Shown: positions 1 to 8,611, numbered from the stretch's first letter. The stretch: 64,000 bases of DNA from Streptomyces malaysiensis subsp. samsunensis (GCF_024519315.1 NZ_JANIIC010000013.1:62001-126000), one strand, 5' to 3'. Numbers and translations are program-made. Notes: a model not told the origin generated them from the sequence alone.

Positions 1-460
1 GCTGCGGCTGCGCTCGGTGATCGCCGGCTCGGGGCGCCTCCTGGACAAGCCACTGCGGCTCGGGGCGTACGAGATCCCGGCCGGATGGGTGGCCATCCCC
101 ATGTTCGTGCTGATCCACCAGGACGGCGAGGTGAATCCGGACCCCGAGGAGTTCCGGCCGGAGCGGTTCCTGGGCGAGGGCGCCCAGGCGGCACAGAAGT
201 CCTTCCTGCCGTTCGGTGGCGGCCGCCGCTACTGCGTCGGTGCGCAGCTCGCCATGATGGAGATGAAGGTGATCATCCGCGAGGTGCTGCGGAGGGTGGA
301 TCTGACCGCCGCCGACCCCGCGCCCGAGGCCCAGCGGATGTGGCATGTCACCCTCGTCCCCGGCAGGCGGGCCATCGCCGTGGCCCGCGAACAACCCCTG
401 AAGCGTGGGCCGTTGACCGAGGAAGCGAGGTGCCCGGTGCACCCGGCCCCGTCCGAGTAG
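1..460 (+). CDS. Cytochrome P450, 3' part only
   Basis: This is the C-terminal ~153 residues of a cytochrome P450 mono-oxygenase; the start lies left of the window and the reading frame is open from base 2. The PERF-type motif (FRPERF) and the heme-thiolate loop FGGGRRYCVGAQLA, with its cysteine ligand, are visible and intact. The I-helix and ExxR motifs are outside the window. The protein would bind heme in the cytosol and need ferredoxin partners. Substrate cannot be inferred from this part. No following gene on the same strand is intact, so it is probably the last gene of its unit. Confidence 0.93.
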   Translation, partial: LRLRSVIAGSGRLLDKPLRLGAYEIPAGWVAIPMFVLIHQDGEVNPDPEEFRPERFLGEGAQAAQKSFLPFGGGRRYCVGAQLAMMEMKVIIREVLRRVDLTAADPAPEAQRMWHVTLVPGRRAIAVAREQPLKRGPLTEEARCPVHPAPSE

Positions 461-471
461 GCCATCACACC

Positions 472-880
472 TACGGCCGGTCCGTAGCCGCGAGTTGCTC
501 GCCGAGGGTGCTTCGCCGGTGCCGAGGGTGCTTCGCCGGTACGGCACCTGCCGTCCGTGGCGGGCCCGGGTGACCAGTCCCATGGCGTGCAGGACGCGCA
601 GGTGCCGGGACACGGCGCTCGGCGTCACCCTCAGGCGGCGGGCGAGCTCAACGGTGGCCAGAGGCTCCTCGAGAAGGCCGAGGAGCCTCGCCCTGGGCGC
701 GCCGATGAGCGCTACGAGAGCGGGCGCGTCGCGGGCGGGGCGTCACGAGCGGGCGCGTCGCGGGCGGGCGCCGAGGCCCAGAGCGTCGCCACGCCACGGC
801 TGGGGTGGACCAGCGACGGGGGTTCCTCGGGGCTCAGCGGCGGCGCGGGTTCCTGGCTCGGTGTACGTACCTGGAGCCGG
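472..880 (-). pseudogene. ArsR-family winged-helix regulator, decayed
   Basis: On the minus strand this region encodes the C-terminal half of an ArsR-type regulator: a lead-in HPSRGVATLW, a winged helix (ALIGAPRARLL, then TPSAVSRHLRVLHAMGLV) and the end YRRSTLGEQLAATDRP. It is not one frame. A 22-bp sequence repeated at 718-739 and 747-768 (29-bp period) and an exact 20-bp tandem duplication at 501-520/521-540 each shift the frame. Deleting one copy of each in silico restores one continuous ArsR C-terminus ending in TAG at 472-474. The N-terminal half is absent upstream of about 880. The gene is therefore broken at least three times. The family assignment rests on motif recognition only. Confidence 0.7.
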
Positions 881-1039
881 ACCGGCTGGTGGGGCGTGTG
901 CGCACTCGTCGCCTGCCTCACCGCGCTCGCCCTGGTCCGCCATCTGCTCGCCCTGCGCCGGTCCCGGGCGGACCGGGCCGGGGCCGCACACCGCGACGCG
1001 GCCACTACGCCCCCGAACCCTCCCCTCGCAACGCGGTGA
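843..1039 (+). pseudogene. Possible C-terminal remnant of a membrane transporter
   Basis: The plus-strand frame ending at 1039 contains a hydrophobic segment (GWWGVCALVACLTALALV) followed by a basic tail (RHLLALRRSRADR), which looks like the last transmembrane helix and cytosolic tail of an MFS-type transporter. No start codon with a ribosome site and no upstream transporter sequence exist; further left the frame is antisense to the ArsR remnant. It overlaps the 3' end of the hydrolase gene by 35 bp on the other strand. I read it as a fragment joined to the truncated ArsR gene by a deletion, but a chance hydrophobic frame is possible. Confidence 0.3.
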
Positions 1040-1640
1040 GGAGCTCCTTCGTGCCGAGGATGGCATGGGCGAAGGTGGGGCCGTTCAGCTCGTGTGCGGA
1101 GTGCATCATCTCGGGTTTGGCCGCGGCCGTGGCGTCACGGACCAGCGTGACGTGGTAGCCGAGCTCCATGGCGAACCGGCCGGTGGACTCGATGCAGGTG
1201 TTCGCCAGCAGCCCGACGAGGATCACATGGCTGATGCCGTGCTGCCTGAGCCGCGTATCCAGATCGGTGTTGGCGAACCCGCTCTGTGCCCAGTGCTCAT
1301 GGACCACCGTCTCCCCCGGCTCCGGCTGGAAGTCGGGATGGAACTCCCCGCCCCAGGTGCCCTTGGCGAAGCTGTGCCGCACCATGATGTTCCGCTGGGT
1401 CGGGTTGGGGTGGTCCCATGACTCGTAGTCGCCCGGCTCCCAGCGGCGGTGCGGGACGAACACCACCCGCACCCCGGACCGCCGGGCGGAGCCGACGATG
1501 GCGCGCAGATTGTCCAGCAGGCCGACCTCCTCGGCGACGCTCTCCACGGCCGGCCAGACCTTGCCTCCCTCGGAGAGGAAGTCGTTGTACGGATCGACCA
1601 GCAGCACCGCCGTTCGCCGGGGCTCGTAGGTCTCGGCCAT
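1005..1640 (-). CDS. Isochorismatase-family cysteine hydrolase
   Basis: A 211-residue cytosolic hydrolase. Near the N-terminus the segment AVLLVDPYNDF carries the catalytic Asp, and GLLANTCIESTGR carries the nucleophilic cysteine of the isochorismatase/nicotinamidase fold. Length fits the single-domain family. The start ATG at 1638-1640 is preferred over an upstream in-frame start because GGAGGAG lies just before it. It is divergent from a TetR gene, and a palindrome sits in the 144-bp gap between them, so the TetR protein may control it. Members of this family cleave amides or vinyl ethers; the substrate cannot be assigned. Confidence 0.85.
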   Translation of the reverse strand: MAETYEPRRTAVLLVDPYNDFLSEGGKVWPAVESVAEEVGLLDNLRAIVGSARRSGVRVVFVPHRRWEPGDYESWDHPNPTQRNIMVRHSFAKGTWGGEFHPDFQPEPGETVVHEHWAQSGFANTDLDTRLRQHGISHVILVGLLANTCIESTGRFAMELGYHVTLVRDATAAAKPEMMHSAHELNGPTFAHAILGTKELLTALRGEGSGA

Positions 1641-1744
1641 GTCGTCTCCTCCGCCGTCCGGACGATCACCGACCCCCTGAGCAGCCGGCGTCCTGGACCC
1701 GTCCGAGTGCCCGGCCGTTGCCATCCGAATCCGCTTCCGCCATG

Positions 1745-1762
1745 GTAGGTAGACCTACCTAC
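1745..1762. promoter_or_regulatory. Palindromic operator, probable TetR site
   Basis: A perfect inverted repeat, gtaggtag-ac-ctacctac, lies 23 bp before the TetR start and 104 bp before the divergent hydrolase start. Size, symmetry and position fit autoregulation by the adjacent TetR-family protein. Binding is inferred, not shown. Confidence 0.65.
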
Positions 1763-1784
1763 CTAGTCTATCGAGGCGCATACG

Positions 1785-2390
1785 ATGAGCGAGACCGGTG
1801 TGAGGACGACGGGGCCCGGAAGGCGGCGGCCGGCGCGGGAGCGTCTGCTGGCTGCCGCGGCGCGCCGCTTCTACGCCGACGGTGTGACGGCGACCGGCAT
1901 CGACACGATCACCGCCGAAGCCGGCGTGGCGAAGATGAGCCTGTACAACAACTTCTCCTCCAAGGCCGATCTCGTCATGGCCTATCTCGACGCCCGGCAC
2001 GAGGAGTGGCTCACGCTGTACGCGTCACGGCTGGAGCGGGCCGAGAGCGCCCGCGACGGCGTCCTCGCGGTCTTCGACGCCTACGCCGACCACGCGGCGT
2101 TCGCCTACGAGCGCGGCTTTCGCGGCTGCGGCCTGCTCAACGCGGCGGCCGAACTGCCCGCCGGAGACGAGGGGCGGACCGTCGTGCGCCGCCACAAGGA
2201 GGAGGTCGAGCGGCTGCTCGCCGGTCACCTCGAGGAGTTGCTGCCCGAGCGCCCCGACGACGCTCGCACCATGGCGGAGCACCTGTCGTTCCTGCTGGAG
2301 GGCGCGATGTCGCGGGCCGGCCTGGAGGGCGACGACAGCCGTCTGCGGCACGCCCGCGCGATGGCGGCAGCCCTGCTGGACACGTTGTGA
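1785..2390 (+). CDS. TetR/AcrR-family regulator
   Basis: A 201-residue repressor-type protein. The N-terminal helix-turn-helix covers roughly residues 18-62 (ERLLAAAARRFYADGV, then TAEAGVAKMSLYNNFSSKADLV), followed by a helical ligand-binding domain typical in length for the family. It overlaps the downstream EamA transporter by 4 bp (GTGA), so the two are translationally coupled. The common arrangement is a repressor controlling its own exporter in response to the exported compound. Ligand unknown. Confidence 0.9.
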   Translation: MSETGVRTTGPGRRRPARERLLAAAARRFYADGVTATGIDTITAEAGVAKMSLYNNFSSKADLVMAYLDARHEEWLTLYASRLERAESARDGVLAVFDAYADHAAFAYERGFRGCGLLNAAAELPAGDEGRTVVRRHKEEVERLLAGHLEELLPERPDDARTMAEHLSFLLEGAMSRAGLEGDDSRLRHARAMAAALLDTL

Positions 2391-3403
2391 ACACCCCCGG
2401 ACCCGGCGCCCGTTCGGCGGGCGCCGGATCGCTGTGCGTGCTCGCCGCGTCCGTGCTGTGGGGCACCACAGGCACCGCGGCGACCTTCGCCCCGGCCGTG
2501 GGCCCCCTCGCGATCGGCGCCGTCGCCATGGGCCTCGGCGGACTGCTCCAGGCCCTGGTCGCGGCTCCCCGCATCGTCCGGCAGGCCGCTGGGCTGCGGG
2601 CGCGGCGCGTCACCGTGCTGCTCGGCTCGATCGCGGTGGCGGCCTACCCCTTGGCGTTCTACAGCTCGATGCGCCTGGCCGGAGTGGCCGTGGGAACGGT
2701 GGTGTCGATCGGCATGGCCCCACCGGCCTCAGCCGTGATCGAGCGCGTCATGGACCGGCACCGGCTGACCGGCCGCTGGAAACTCGGCGCCGCCCTGGGC
2801 CTGCTGGGCACCCTCATGCTGTGCGCGGCCCAGGCCACCGGCGCCCCCGGCGACCCGGAGCGGGCGTCCATGGGTGCCACGGCACTCGGCGTGGCGCTGG
2901 GCCTCGTCGCGGCCACGACCTACGCCCTCTACTCCTGGGCGGCTCACCGGCTGATCACCGGCGGCATCACCTCACGCGCGGCGATGGGCACGGTCTTCGG
3001 CCTGGGCGGACTGCTCCTCGTGCCCGTCCTCCTGGCCACCGGCGCCCCGCTCCTGGACTCCGGGTCCGCCATGGCCGTCGGCGCCTATATGGCGCTGGTG
3101 CCCATGTTCGCCGGCTATGTGCTGTTCGGCTGGGGGCTGGCGCATGTGCCCGCCTCCACGGCGACCACGCTCTCCCTGCTCGAACCGGCCGTCGCGGCCG
3201 TCCTCGCCGTACTCGTCATCGGCGAACGCCTCCCCGCCGCGGGCTGGGGCGGTGTCGCGCTCGTCCTCGCCTGTCTGGCCGTCCTCACCGCACCGGCGGC
3301 CGTCCCCGGGCGGCGCCGACAGCGCGGAGAAAGCGTGCCGCCACCGGAGCGCACATCCGCCGAGCACACCGCTGCCCGGCCGGACCCGGAGTGGGCACCG
3401 TAG
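2387..3403 (+). CDS. EamA/DMT-family transporter
   Basis: A 338-residue integral membrane protein with about ten hydrophobic segments in two EamA halves. The first half carries the typical N-terminal WGTTGTAATF motif, the second ends with the LLEPAVAAVLAVLVIGERL signature of drug/metabolite exporters. The GTG start overlaps the TetR stop, so both are made from one message. The last ~35 residues are a polar tail. It probably exports a small metabolite or toxic compound whose presence is sensed by the TetR protein; the substrate is not evident. Confidence 0.88.
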   Translation: MNTPGPGARSAGAGSLCVLAASVLWGTTGTAATFAPAVGPLAIGAVAMGLGGLLQALVAAPRIVRQAAGLRARRVTVLLGSIAVAAYPLAFYSSMRLAGVAVGTVVSIGMAPPASAVIERVMDRHRLTGRWKLGAALGLLGTLMLCAAQATGAPGDPERASMGATALGVALGLVAATTYALYSWAAHRLITGGITSRAAMGTVFGLGGLLLVPVLLATGAPLLDSGSAMAVGAYMALVPMFAGYVLFGWGLAHVPASTATTLSLLEPAVAAVLAVLVIGERLPAAGWGGVALVLACLAVLTAPAAVPGRRRQRGESVPPPERTSAEHTAARPDPEWAP

Positions 3404-3410
3404 CGGAGTG

Positions 3411-3755
3411 TCAACTCCCCGCGGCGGAAAACCTCTCCGCGAGGTCGCGGTGCCGGTCCGCGGCCAGCTTCGCATCGGCCGTGCCGACGGTCGATCCGGC
3501 CATCCGCCCGATACGTTCAATCTCGTCGGCGAAGCGCAGGTGTTCCAGCCGAGCGTGCTCACGGCAGGCGAGGCAGGTGACGTTCTCCGGGCGCGGAGAA
3601 GTCATCGCGTACGGCGCCCGCAGCCCGCATCCGGTATCGACGAGGCTCGGCAGATCACCGGCCAGACCGAAGGTGGACGCCATCATGTCGCGTACGGCGG
3701 CGACACCGCGGACCACCTTCGACTCGACGTGGATATGCGGATCGTCCCCGCCCAT
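3411..3755 (-). CDS. Small Cys/His-containing hypothetical protein
   Basis: A 114-residue protein with no family I recognise. The start at 3753-3755 has a good ribosome site (GGGGAGG). The centre contains CLACREHARLEHL, a C-x2-C-x3-H cluster that could bind a metal, and the second half is charged and probably helical. It lies 88 bp downstream of the broken dehydrogenase on the same strand and converges with the EamA gene with only 7 bp between the stops. Function not assigned. Confidence 0.6.
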   Translation of the reverse strand: MGGDDPHIHVESKVVRGVAAVRDMMASTFGLAGDLPSLVDTGCGLRAPYAMTSPRPENVTCLACREHARLEHLRFADEIERIGRMAGSTVGTADAKLAADRHRDLAERFSAAGS

Positions 3756-3843
3756 GCGACCTCCCCGACACGGCGACGCGACCGGCCGGGAGTGCTCGTG
3801 GCCGGTCGCGGAGTGCGGGACGAGTCTGCCATGGCCCGCCGGT

Positions 3844-4407
3844 TCAGGTCGCGGTCGCGGCCGCCGCCGCTCGGCCCGCCGCACGGCCCGAGAACAGGCA
3901 GCCGCCGAGGAAGGTGCCCTCCAGGGAGCGGTAGCCGTGCACTCCCCGCCGCCGAAGCCCGCGACCTCACCGGCCGCGTACAGACCGGCGATCGGGGTGC
4001 CGGAGGCGTCCAGGACGCGGCCGGAGAGATCGGTCTGGAGGCCGCCGAGGGTCTTGCGGGTGAGGACGTTGAGGCGTACGGCGATCAGCGGTCCGGCGCC
4101 CGGGTCCAGGATCCGGTGCGCGGAGGCGGTGCGGCTGAGGGTGTCCCCGGGGTGGGCGAGCGCGTTGCGGATGCCCATGACCTGGACGTCCTTGGTGTAC
4201 GGGTTCGCGATCTCGCGGTCGCGGGCCTCGATCTGCCGTTGCAGATCCGCCAGGTCGATCAGGCCGTCGCCGGTCAACTTGTTCATCCCCGCGACGAGTT
4301 GGGGCAGGGTGCTCGCGACGACGAAGTCCTCGCCCTTGTCGCGGAACCGCTGGATCGGCTCGGGGGTCTGCCAGATACGGGAGAGCAGCTGCAAGATGTC
4401 CTTGTTG
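3844..4407 (-). pseudogene. FAD-binding dehydrogenase, 5'-truncated and frameshifted
   Basis: The frame carries the C-terminal third of a large FAD-dependent oxidoreductase of the ketosteroid-dehydrogenase/fumarate-reductase type: ARDREIANPYTKD, LNVLTRKTLGGLQTDLSGRV and the FAD-binding end GLYAAGEVAGFGGG. At about 3943-3949 a one-base loss in a C-run (plus strand) breaks the frame; in the next frame the protein continues VHGYRSLEGTFLGGC...AAGRA to a stop at 3844-3846. About 390 N-terminal residues are missing: the sequence starts directly at the right end of the IS element, and nothing on the far side of the IS resembles them. The frameshift could be a sequencing error; the truncation cannot. 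Confidence 0.82.
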
Positions 4408-4410
4408 CTG

Positions 4411-4440
4411 ACATCCTCCCGGCTCTGAAGGGCCGGGGTT
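4411..4440 (-). repeat. IS right-end hairpin
   Basis: Imperfect stem-loop at the 3' side of tnpB, of the kind recognised by Y1 transposases acting in trans and forming the 3' part of the omega-RNA in TnpB systems. The dehydrogenase reading frame becomes recognisable immediately outside it, which places the boundary at about 4407. Confidence 0.6.
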
Positions 4441-4543
4441 CCATCCGCCCGCATGGTGCGGGCCCTGGTGGGTTCCTGTTTCATCACGCACCGCCCCGGC
4501 TAGGCATGGCTAGACAGGGTCTTACACGCGCTCCGCAGGCGTT

Positions 4544-5695
4544 TTACCTCTCGGCGAGCCCCGCCGCGAGGAGACGCTTCCCTTCGCGTCTGATATTGAG
4601 TTCCGCGTTCTGGTCCCGGTCGTGGACGACCCCGCAAGTACAGGTCCACGACCGGATGCGCAGTCCTTCCAGTCCCTTCGGTCCCTCGATGCTGTCGCAT
4701 GCTGAGCACATCTGCGTGGAGGGGAAGAAGCGGTCGACCTTGACCAAGGCGCGGCCGTAGCGGGCGCACTTGTTCTCCAGGGTGCGGGCGAACATGCCCA
4801 GGGACTGGTCGTGGACGGACTTGGCGCGCTTGCCCTTCTTCGATCCCATGCCCTTCACGTTCAGGTCCTCCGCATAGACCGCTTGGCTTTCGCGGACGAT
4901 GCGGGTGGTTTCCTGCTCGATGAAGTCGCGGCGCTGGTCCGCGATCCGGGCGTGGATCTTCGAGACGGCGAGCTTGGCCTTCCTGCGGTTCGATGATCCC
5001 TTCCGGGCGCGGGACAGCTTGCGCTGCGCGCGGCGGAGCTTCTTTTCCTGCCGCCGGAAGAACTTCGGGGAAGCGATCTTCCGGCCGCGCAGGACGGCGT
5101 AGGAGGAAAGGCCCAGGTCGATGCCGGTTTCGGTCTCGTCCAGGTCCAGTTCCGGCAGGGGCTTGTCCTCGGTCTCGACCACGAACGAGGCGAAGTAGCG
5201 GCCCGCAGGATCCTTGACGACGGTGACTGATGACGGGTCCGAGGGCAGCGGGCGCGACCAGCGCACGGCCACGTCCCCGAGTTTGGCGATGAACAGCTTG
5301 CCGTTGTCCCGCAACACGAACCCGTTGCGGGTGAGCCGGATCGACTGCCGCCCGGACTTCCTCTTCATCTTCGGCGGTGCGGTCTTCGGCCCCTTGCGCA
5401 CACCGCGCTTGGACGCGAAGTAGTTCCGGTGCGCGGTGTGCAGATCCTGGAGCGACTGCACCAGTGCCACGGACGGGGCTTCCTTCAGCTACTCCCGCCC
5501 GAGCGTCTTCTTCGCCCCGGTGATCACCATCTTCTGGAGCGTGACGTCGGAGATGTACGGCTCGCCGTTCTTCCACGCCGCACGCCGTTCCCGCAGGCCG
5601 TCGTTGTAGACCACGCGGGCGCACCCGAAGAAGCGAGCCAGGTCCCGCTGCTGGTGAGGAGTCGGATAGATCCGCTCGTTGTACCGCAGCTTCAT
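4544..5695 (-). pseudogene. tnpB: tnpB, RNA-guided nuclease family, amber-interrupted
   Basis: The two parts are in the same frame and are separated by a TAG at 5489-5491 (codon 69 of 384). The N-terminal part MKLRYNERIYPTPHQQ is the usual TnpB start. The C-terminal part has the RuvC residues (GIDLGLSSYAVL, YAEDLNVKGM, DRDQNAELN) and the zinc finger CSAC...CTCG. A TGG-to-TAG change would explain the stop, because Trp is common at this point of the family (inference). Without suppression no full nuclease is made, although a start at 5470 could give a product lacking the N-terminus. TnpB proteins are omega-RNA-guided DNA nucleases that promote retention of their element. Confidence 0.85.
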
Positions 5696-5847
5696 GGTCC
5701 ACCTCCCCGGCCCGGTCGTGACCAATACCCGTGAACCGTACGCGGACCGGGTGACCAAATGTCAAGTTGGGTTCTTGCTTCGTCCGCGGGCCCGGTACTG
5801 GCCTAACCCCGCCCTGACGGACGGGGCTTGCATCCTGAGAGCTCCGA

Positions 5848-6078
5848 TCAGCGCCCGCCAGGTGACGGCTCGGGTGAGGTGCGCCGCACCAGCGAGAAGG
5901 CGTACAGCTCGAGGATGTCGGGCAGCGGGGCCACACCGGGGCCGCCCGCACGGACCCAGTCCACGATGTCCTCGGTCGCGGCGGGGTCGTTGACCAGGCC
6001 GAGCCATACCGGCCTGCCCCCGGCGGCGCGTCCGGCGGCCGACGGCTGCACGCCGTCGCCCTTGTCGCCCGGCATCAT
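5848..6078 (-). CDS. Short hypothetical protein
   Basis: A possible 76-residue protein starting at tandem ATG codons (6073-6078) with no clear ribosome site. It contains GRPVWLGLVNDPAATEDIV and DILELYAFSLVRR, which look protein-like, and a Gly/Pro/Arg-rich tail. It lies 62 bp downstream of the ion-channel-like gene on the same strand and ends about 12 bp from the estimated left end of the IS, so its 3' end may have been altered by the insertion. No function assigned. Confidence 0.45.
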   Translation of the reverse strand: MMPGDKGDGVQPSAAGRAAGGRPVWLGLVNDPAATEDIVDWVRAGGPGVAPLPDILELYAFSLVRRTSPEPSPGGR

Positions 6079-6140
6079 CGCATCCCGGGCATCCCAATCC
6101 GCGGCCCCCGCTCCGGGGAGGGCCGCGGGGAAGGTCTCGG

Positions 6141-8120
6141 TCAGCCCCGGCGGGCGGGTGCCCCCGCGAGGATCTCGCCCAGGCCCTGGCGGGTGGCCGC
6201 CAGCACCACGCGGTCCTGGGGCCGCAGGACATAGCCGGGGTGCAGGTCCCAGACCAGGGCGGGCTCCTGATGGGTGACACCGTCGTAAGGAGGCGCCGCC
6301 CCGAGGTCGCGTTGCCGGTCCGCGGGCTCCGCCGTGTCCAGTGCGATCACCCGCCAGGCGCCCGGTACGAACGCCTCGGCGACGGTGCGCCCCTCCAACT
6401 GCGGATGCCCCGCGACATTCAGAGCGGCGAACAGCAGCACCCTGCGCTCGACGGGTATGGCACCGAGGATCTGGCGTCCCATCATCGCCCCGGCGAACGC
6501 CGGCGCCGCCAGACTGGAGACGCTGCGGCTGCGGGTCAGCGCCCGGGGGTGGGCGGCGCGCAGGGTTCGGTAGACGGCGGTGGCGAAGTGGTCGTCGTAC
6601 AGGCGCAGCGCCACCCGCAGCCGGGGTTTGACCGAGCGGGCGTAGAGCGTCGCCTCCAGATTGGTGGTGTCGACGCTGGTCAGGGCGAGCAGGGCGCGTG
6701 CCCGCTGGATCTTGGCGGCCTCCAGGACGCCCTCCTGGGTGACATCGCCGAGGACCGTCGGCACCCCCAGCCTGCGGGCCAGCGGAATGCCACGCGCCCC
6801 CGGATCCTCTTCCACGCACACCACGGGGATGTCCATCTCCCGGAGTCTGGCCAGCACCCGGGTGCCGACCTTGCCGAGTCCGAGCAGGACGACATGGCCG
6901 GAGAGGCCGCGCGGCGGGCGGCGCAGCGCGGACGCGGTGCGGAAGGTGCCCAGCGCTTCGAGCGCGGCGGCCACCAGGACCGGCAGCAGAAGCAGTCCGG
7001 TCAGCCCGGACAGCAGTTGGAGGACCTTGCGGCCGGTCGGCTCGTCGAGCGCCGGATCGTCGATCGCCAGCACGTCCAGCACCGTGAGGTAGGCCGCGCG
7101 GAGCAGACCCGCTCCGGTGAGCTGCCAGGCGGCGATGGTGAGGACGAGCACGGCGATGGCCATTCCCGCCACGGACCAGCGAAGCCGACGGGAGAACAGC
7201 GAGGCCAGTGGCAGTCTGCGGCTGCCGAGCCGCCGTGGCGGCAGCGGTGGGCCGGTGGCGGATACGGCCTCGAGCACCACCGTGTCACGCCCGGTGGCGG
7301 CTGCGACCTCCTCGTCTCCGGGCAGCAGCCTGGGCCCTTCGTCCCCGCTGCTGTCGGAGCCCTCGCTGCCACCGGGGTCGCTGGTGGTGGACGAGAGCAG
7401 GGCGAGGGTGCACAGCCCCGGACGGGCGACCTCACGCGAGCCGGGCGGGGTGCGCTCGGCCGCGCGCAGCAGCAGCCCATCAGCCTGCACCACCTTGCTG
7501 GTCCCCGCGATGGCGGTGGCGGCCAGCGCGGGGGCCGCGGTGTCGGCGTCCGACAGTACGGTGGTGGTGGCGTCCAGCTCCGCCGGGTCCATACCGGGAT
7601 CGGCGACCCGCGCCGCCTCGTCGAGGAGTTCCTCCAGGTGCTGGCCCAGCTTGCGGTTGTAGAGCCGGATCACCAGCCGCAGCCGGGGGTTGAGCCGACG
7701 GGCACGCAGTGCGGCGTGGATGTTGGCCCCGTCGTCGTCATGGACCAGGGCGAGCGCCGTCGCACGGTCCGCGCCCGCCTCGGTCAGCACGTCGTCGTCC
7801 AGCGTCGGCGCCTCCATGACCCGCACTCCCCCGTCCGGAGCGGGGTCGTCCGCGGTCTGCCGGGCCGGCGGGACCCGTCCGACGGCCGCGCTGAACCGGC
7901 CGAAGAACGCGGACGTCCGGCCGCCCGGCCGCCATCCCACCACCCGCTGCCCTGCGGGGTCCGCCAGGGGAGGGCCGCCGGGGATGACGACCGTCACCCG
8001 GGTCCGGTAGACGTAGTGGAGCTCGGCGGCGAGGCGGTGGGCGAGCGCGTCGTCGCCGCAGACGACCATGTGGCCCGTCCCCGAAGGGGACGGCGGTGCG
8101 GATGTGGAGGTGGAGAACAC
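6141..8120 (-). CDS. Membrane protein with two RCK/TrkA-type NAD-binding regions
   Basis: A 659-residue protein starting at GTG. Residues ~17-210 form an N-terminal nucleotide-binding-like region (MVVCGDDALAHRL; VIRLYNRKLGQHL). Residues ~315-405 hold two hydrophobic helices around a pore-loop-like segment (AAYLTVLDVLAIDDP). Residues ~415-580 form a clear TrkA-N domain (VVLLGLGKVGTRVLARL) and the last part resembles a TrkA-C domain. The order is that of CASTOR/POLLUX-like putative ion channels of actinobacteria. The expected TVGYGD-like filter is not recognisable. It probably senses dinucleotides at the membrane; transport is not proven. Confidence 0.75.
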   Translation of the reverse strand: MFSTSTSAPPSPSGTGHMVVCGDDALAHRLAAELHYVYRTRVTVVIPGGPPLADPAGQRVVGWRPGGRTSAFFGRFSAAVGRVPPARQTADDPAPDGGVRVMEAPTLDDDVLTEAGADRATALALVHDDDGANIHAALRARRLNPRLRLVIRLYNRKLGQHLEELLDEAARVADPGMDPAELDATTTVLSDADTAAPALAATAIAGTSKVVQADGLLLRAAERTPPGSREVARPGLCTLALLSSTTSDPGGSEGSDSSGDEGPRLLPGDEEVAAATGRDTVVLEAVSATGPPLPPRRLGSRRLPLASLFSRRLRWSVAGMAIAVLVLTIAAWQLTGAGLLRAAYLTVLDVLAIDDPALDEPTGRKVLQLLSGLTGLLLLPVLVAAALEALGTFRTASALRRPPRGLSGHVVLLGLGKVGTRVLARLREMDIPVVCVEEDPGARGIPLARRLGVPTVLGDVTQEGVLEAAKIQRARALLALTSVDTTNLEATLYARSVKPRLRVALRLYDDHFATAVYRTLRAAHPRALTRSRSVSSLAAPAFAGAMMGRQILGAIPVERRVLLFAALNVAGHPQLEGRTVAEAFVPGAWRVIALDTAEPADRQRDLGAAPPYDGVTHQEPALVWDLHPGYVLRPQDRVVLAATRQGLGEILAGAPARRG

Positions 8121-8291
8121 GACGGCGAAGCCCCCCGCTGGTCCGTGATGCCGTGGGTCACCGGACGGGGTGCGGCCGCCGCCCGTATCCCTCGGTCGGC
8201 ACCTCCGCTCCCGCGGTGATGATCAGACCGTACCTCGTGTGCCGCCGAAGGGAGTTGACCGTCAGGGCCGATGACCGGGCGGCCCGGGTGC

Positions 8292-8468
8292 TCACTCCCT
8301 CGGGGCCCCACACCGCGCGCAGTGGGTGAAACCGGCGGTGTCCTGGATCGCGCCGCAGTCGGCACAGACCCTGTCCAGCCAGCAGGCGGGGTCCCCGCCC
8401 TCGGGCTCGGCAGGGGGAGGGTCCGCCGGCTCCCGGTCCGGGTCGCCGGGCCGAGCCGTGCCGCTCAT
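8292..8468 (-). CDS. Zinc-ribbon mini-protein
   Basis: A 58-residue protein with a GGGAGG ribosome site. The N-terminal half is Pro/Asp-rich; the C-terminal half has two CxxC knuckles (VCADCGAIQD and HCARCGAPRE) spaced as in a rubredoxin-like zinc ribbon. It would bind one zinc ion and probably acts in protein or nucleic-acid binding. Partners are unknown; the neighbouring upstream gene on the same strand encodes another small hypothetical protein. Confidence 0.7.
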   Translation of the reverse strand: MSGTARPGDPDREPADPPPAEPEGGDPACWLDRVCADCGAIQDTAGFTHCARCGAPRE

Positions 8469-8611
8469 CGTGTGCGCCTCCCTATCCGGACCGTACGCGG
8501 GCCCTGTACCCGATTCTGCGCCCCGGGAAGCCCCGGGAAGCCCCAGGAAGGTCCGCTCGGCCCGGCGCAACCGGCGCAACCGGCGCAACCGGCGGACCGG
8601 GGACGTGGGGG

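Larger units (their letters stand above)
4408..5835 (-). mobile_element. IS200/IS605-group (IS1341-type) element, TnpB only, defective
   Basis: The element consists of a tnpB-like gene without a tnpA. Downstream of tnpB, at 4411-4440, lies a hairpin whose stems are cccggc/gccggg followed by the aggatgtca-type motif (minus strand) that marks right ends of this group. Near 5805-5826 a second hairpin, ccccg/cgggg, probably marks the left end. The outer boundaries are estimates, because this group leaves no inverted repeats or target duplication. It borders a truncated dehydrogenase on its right-end side and an unrelated short gene on the other. Confidence 0.7.
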
